Source: Tolypothrix bouteillei VB521301
GTDB taxonomy: Bacteria > Cyanobacteriota > Cyanobacteriia > Cyanobacteriales > Nostocaceae
Assembly: GCF_000760695.4 (NCBI RefSeq)
Contig: NZ_JHEG04000001.1
Span: 7,402,478-7,466,477, forward strand
Direction: 5' to 3'
Length of the DNA: 64,000 nucleotides
Below the pieces are notes generated by a model, which saw only the letters and a list, made by a program, of their open reading frames with translations, was not told the DNA's origin and searched no databases. The position numbers and the translations under genes were made by a program. This document shows positions 63,876 through 64,000 of this stretch, in pieces (within the stretch, counting starts at the first letter, position 1; each line of letters starts with the position of its first letter).

Positions 63876-64000
63876 CCATAACGGAGGTTCTGAATTGCCT
63901 ATTTTACTATTCTCAATACCATGCACTTCACCAGTAGGATATACAGACATATTTGCATCGCCTGGGCGATTTGGTAATCCACCAGAACCAACGATAGTAA
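63792..64000 (-). CDS. Haemagglutinin-type exoprotein, C-terminal end (5' part beyond window)
   Basis: The minus strand is open from the edge to TAA 63792-63794, 68 codons. It reads TIVGSGGLPNRPGDANMSVY, PTGEVHGIENSK, then LWQKGDPIIEATGVYHLDNG and a terminal SRECH. These are the same elements as at the C-termini of the genes at 39241 and 57128, so this is a third TpsA-like gene, transcribed in the same direction as the 1823-residue one. Domain content upstream is unknown. Confidence 0.9.
   Translation of the reverse strand, partial: TIVGSGGLPNRPGDANMSVYPTGEVHGIENSKIGNSEPPLWQKGDPIIEATGVYHLDNGRLVMSRECH

Overview
The window looks like the chromosome of a filamentous, probably heterocyst-forming cyanobacterium (Nostocales type). 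The reasons are the very frequent HIP1 octamer GCGATCGC, heptameric tandem repeats of the GGCTAAT type in intergenic DNA, a photosystem I PsaJ-like gene beside a Ycf35/DUF1257 gene, and families typical of that group (CHAT-TPR, DUF928, CHASE2 kinases, large filamentous-haemagglutinin-like exoproteins, Uma2 and Rpn/DUF4351 nucleases). Species cannot be named from sequence alone.

Layout. 1-7 kb: edge of a CHASE2 sensor gene, a class A beta-lactamase-like lipoprotein, several gene remnants, an Rpn/DUF4351 nuclease, an M23 murein hydrolase and tRNA-Arg(CCG). 6.4-13.6 kb: a TetR regulator diverging from a deleted cytochrome P450, two beta-propeller proteins with an unrecognised partner, a kinase remnant and a DUF3592 protein. 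13.9-20.6 kb: an SDR oxidoreductase, a minus-strand photosynthesis-linked cluster (Cys-rich membrane protein, Ycf35 paralogue, PsaJ-like protein), transaldolase and an APC permease. 20.6-27.5 kb: heptamer repeats, a LuxR-type regulator, a TnpB element that carries a divergent ribbon-helix-helix gene, DJ-1/PfpI, pentapeptide and ankyrin proteins, and a VanX-like dipeptidase. 27.5-36.8 kb: a minus-strand run of efflux pump (HAE1 + adaptor), an exported methyltransferase-like lipoprotein, an APC permease, a cytochrome b561-like protein and an AI-2E family permease. 36.8-44.3 kb: ftsH, a large exoprotein gene, a duplicated ftsH tail and a ParB-domain protein. 44.7-49.2 kb: a small protein, a WD40 protein, and a protein built of about seven copies of an unrecognised ~60-residue repeat. 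49.7-64 kb: NarL-type response regulator, CHASE2 histidine kinase and DUF928 protein in one operon, a VapBC-like pair, a CHAT-TPR protein, an 1823-residue exoprotein, an aspartic-protease operon, and the 3' end of a third exoprotein at the edge.

How parts may work together. The last 15 kb joins membrane-bound CHASE2 sensing, a NarL-type regulator, an exported DUF928 protein, a caspase-like CHAT protein and surface exoproteins. This combination recurs in cyanobacteria, but no TpsB/ShlB outer-membrane transporter lies in the window.

Two themes stand out. First, three modules are flanked by direct duplications of a neighbouring gene's 3' end: the DUF4351 gene, the ftsH-exoprotein block and the protease operon. 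Second, two small regulators sit over clear symmetric sites: TetR with two ATGAG-N5-CTCAT boxes, and the ribbon-helix-helix protein with paired TGTACA boxes in front of tnpB.
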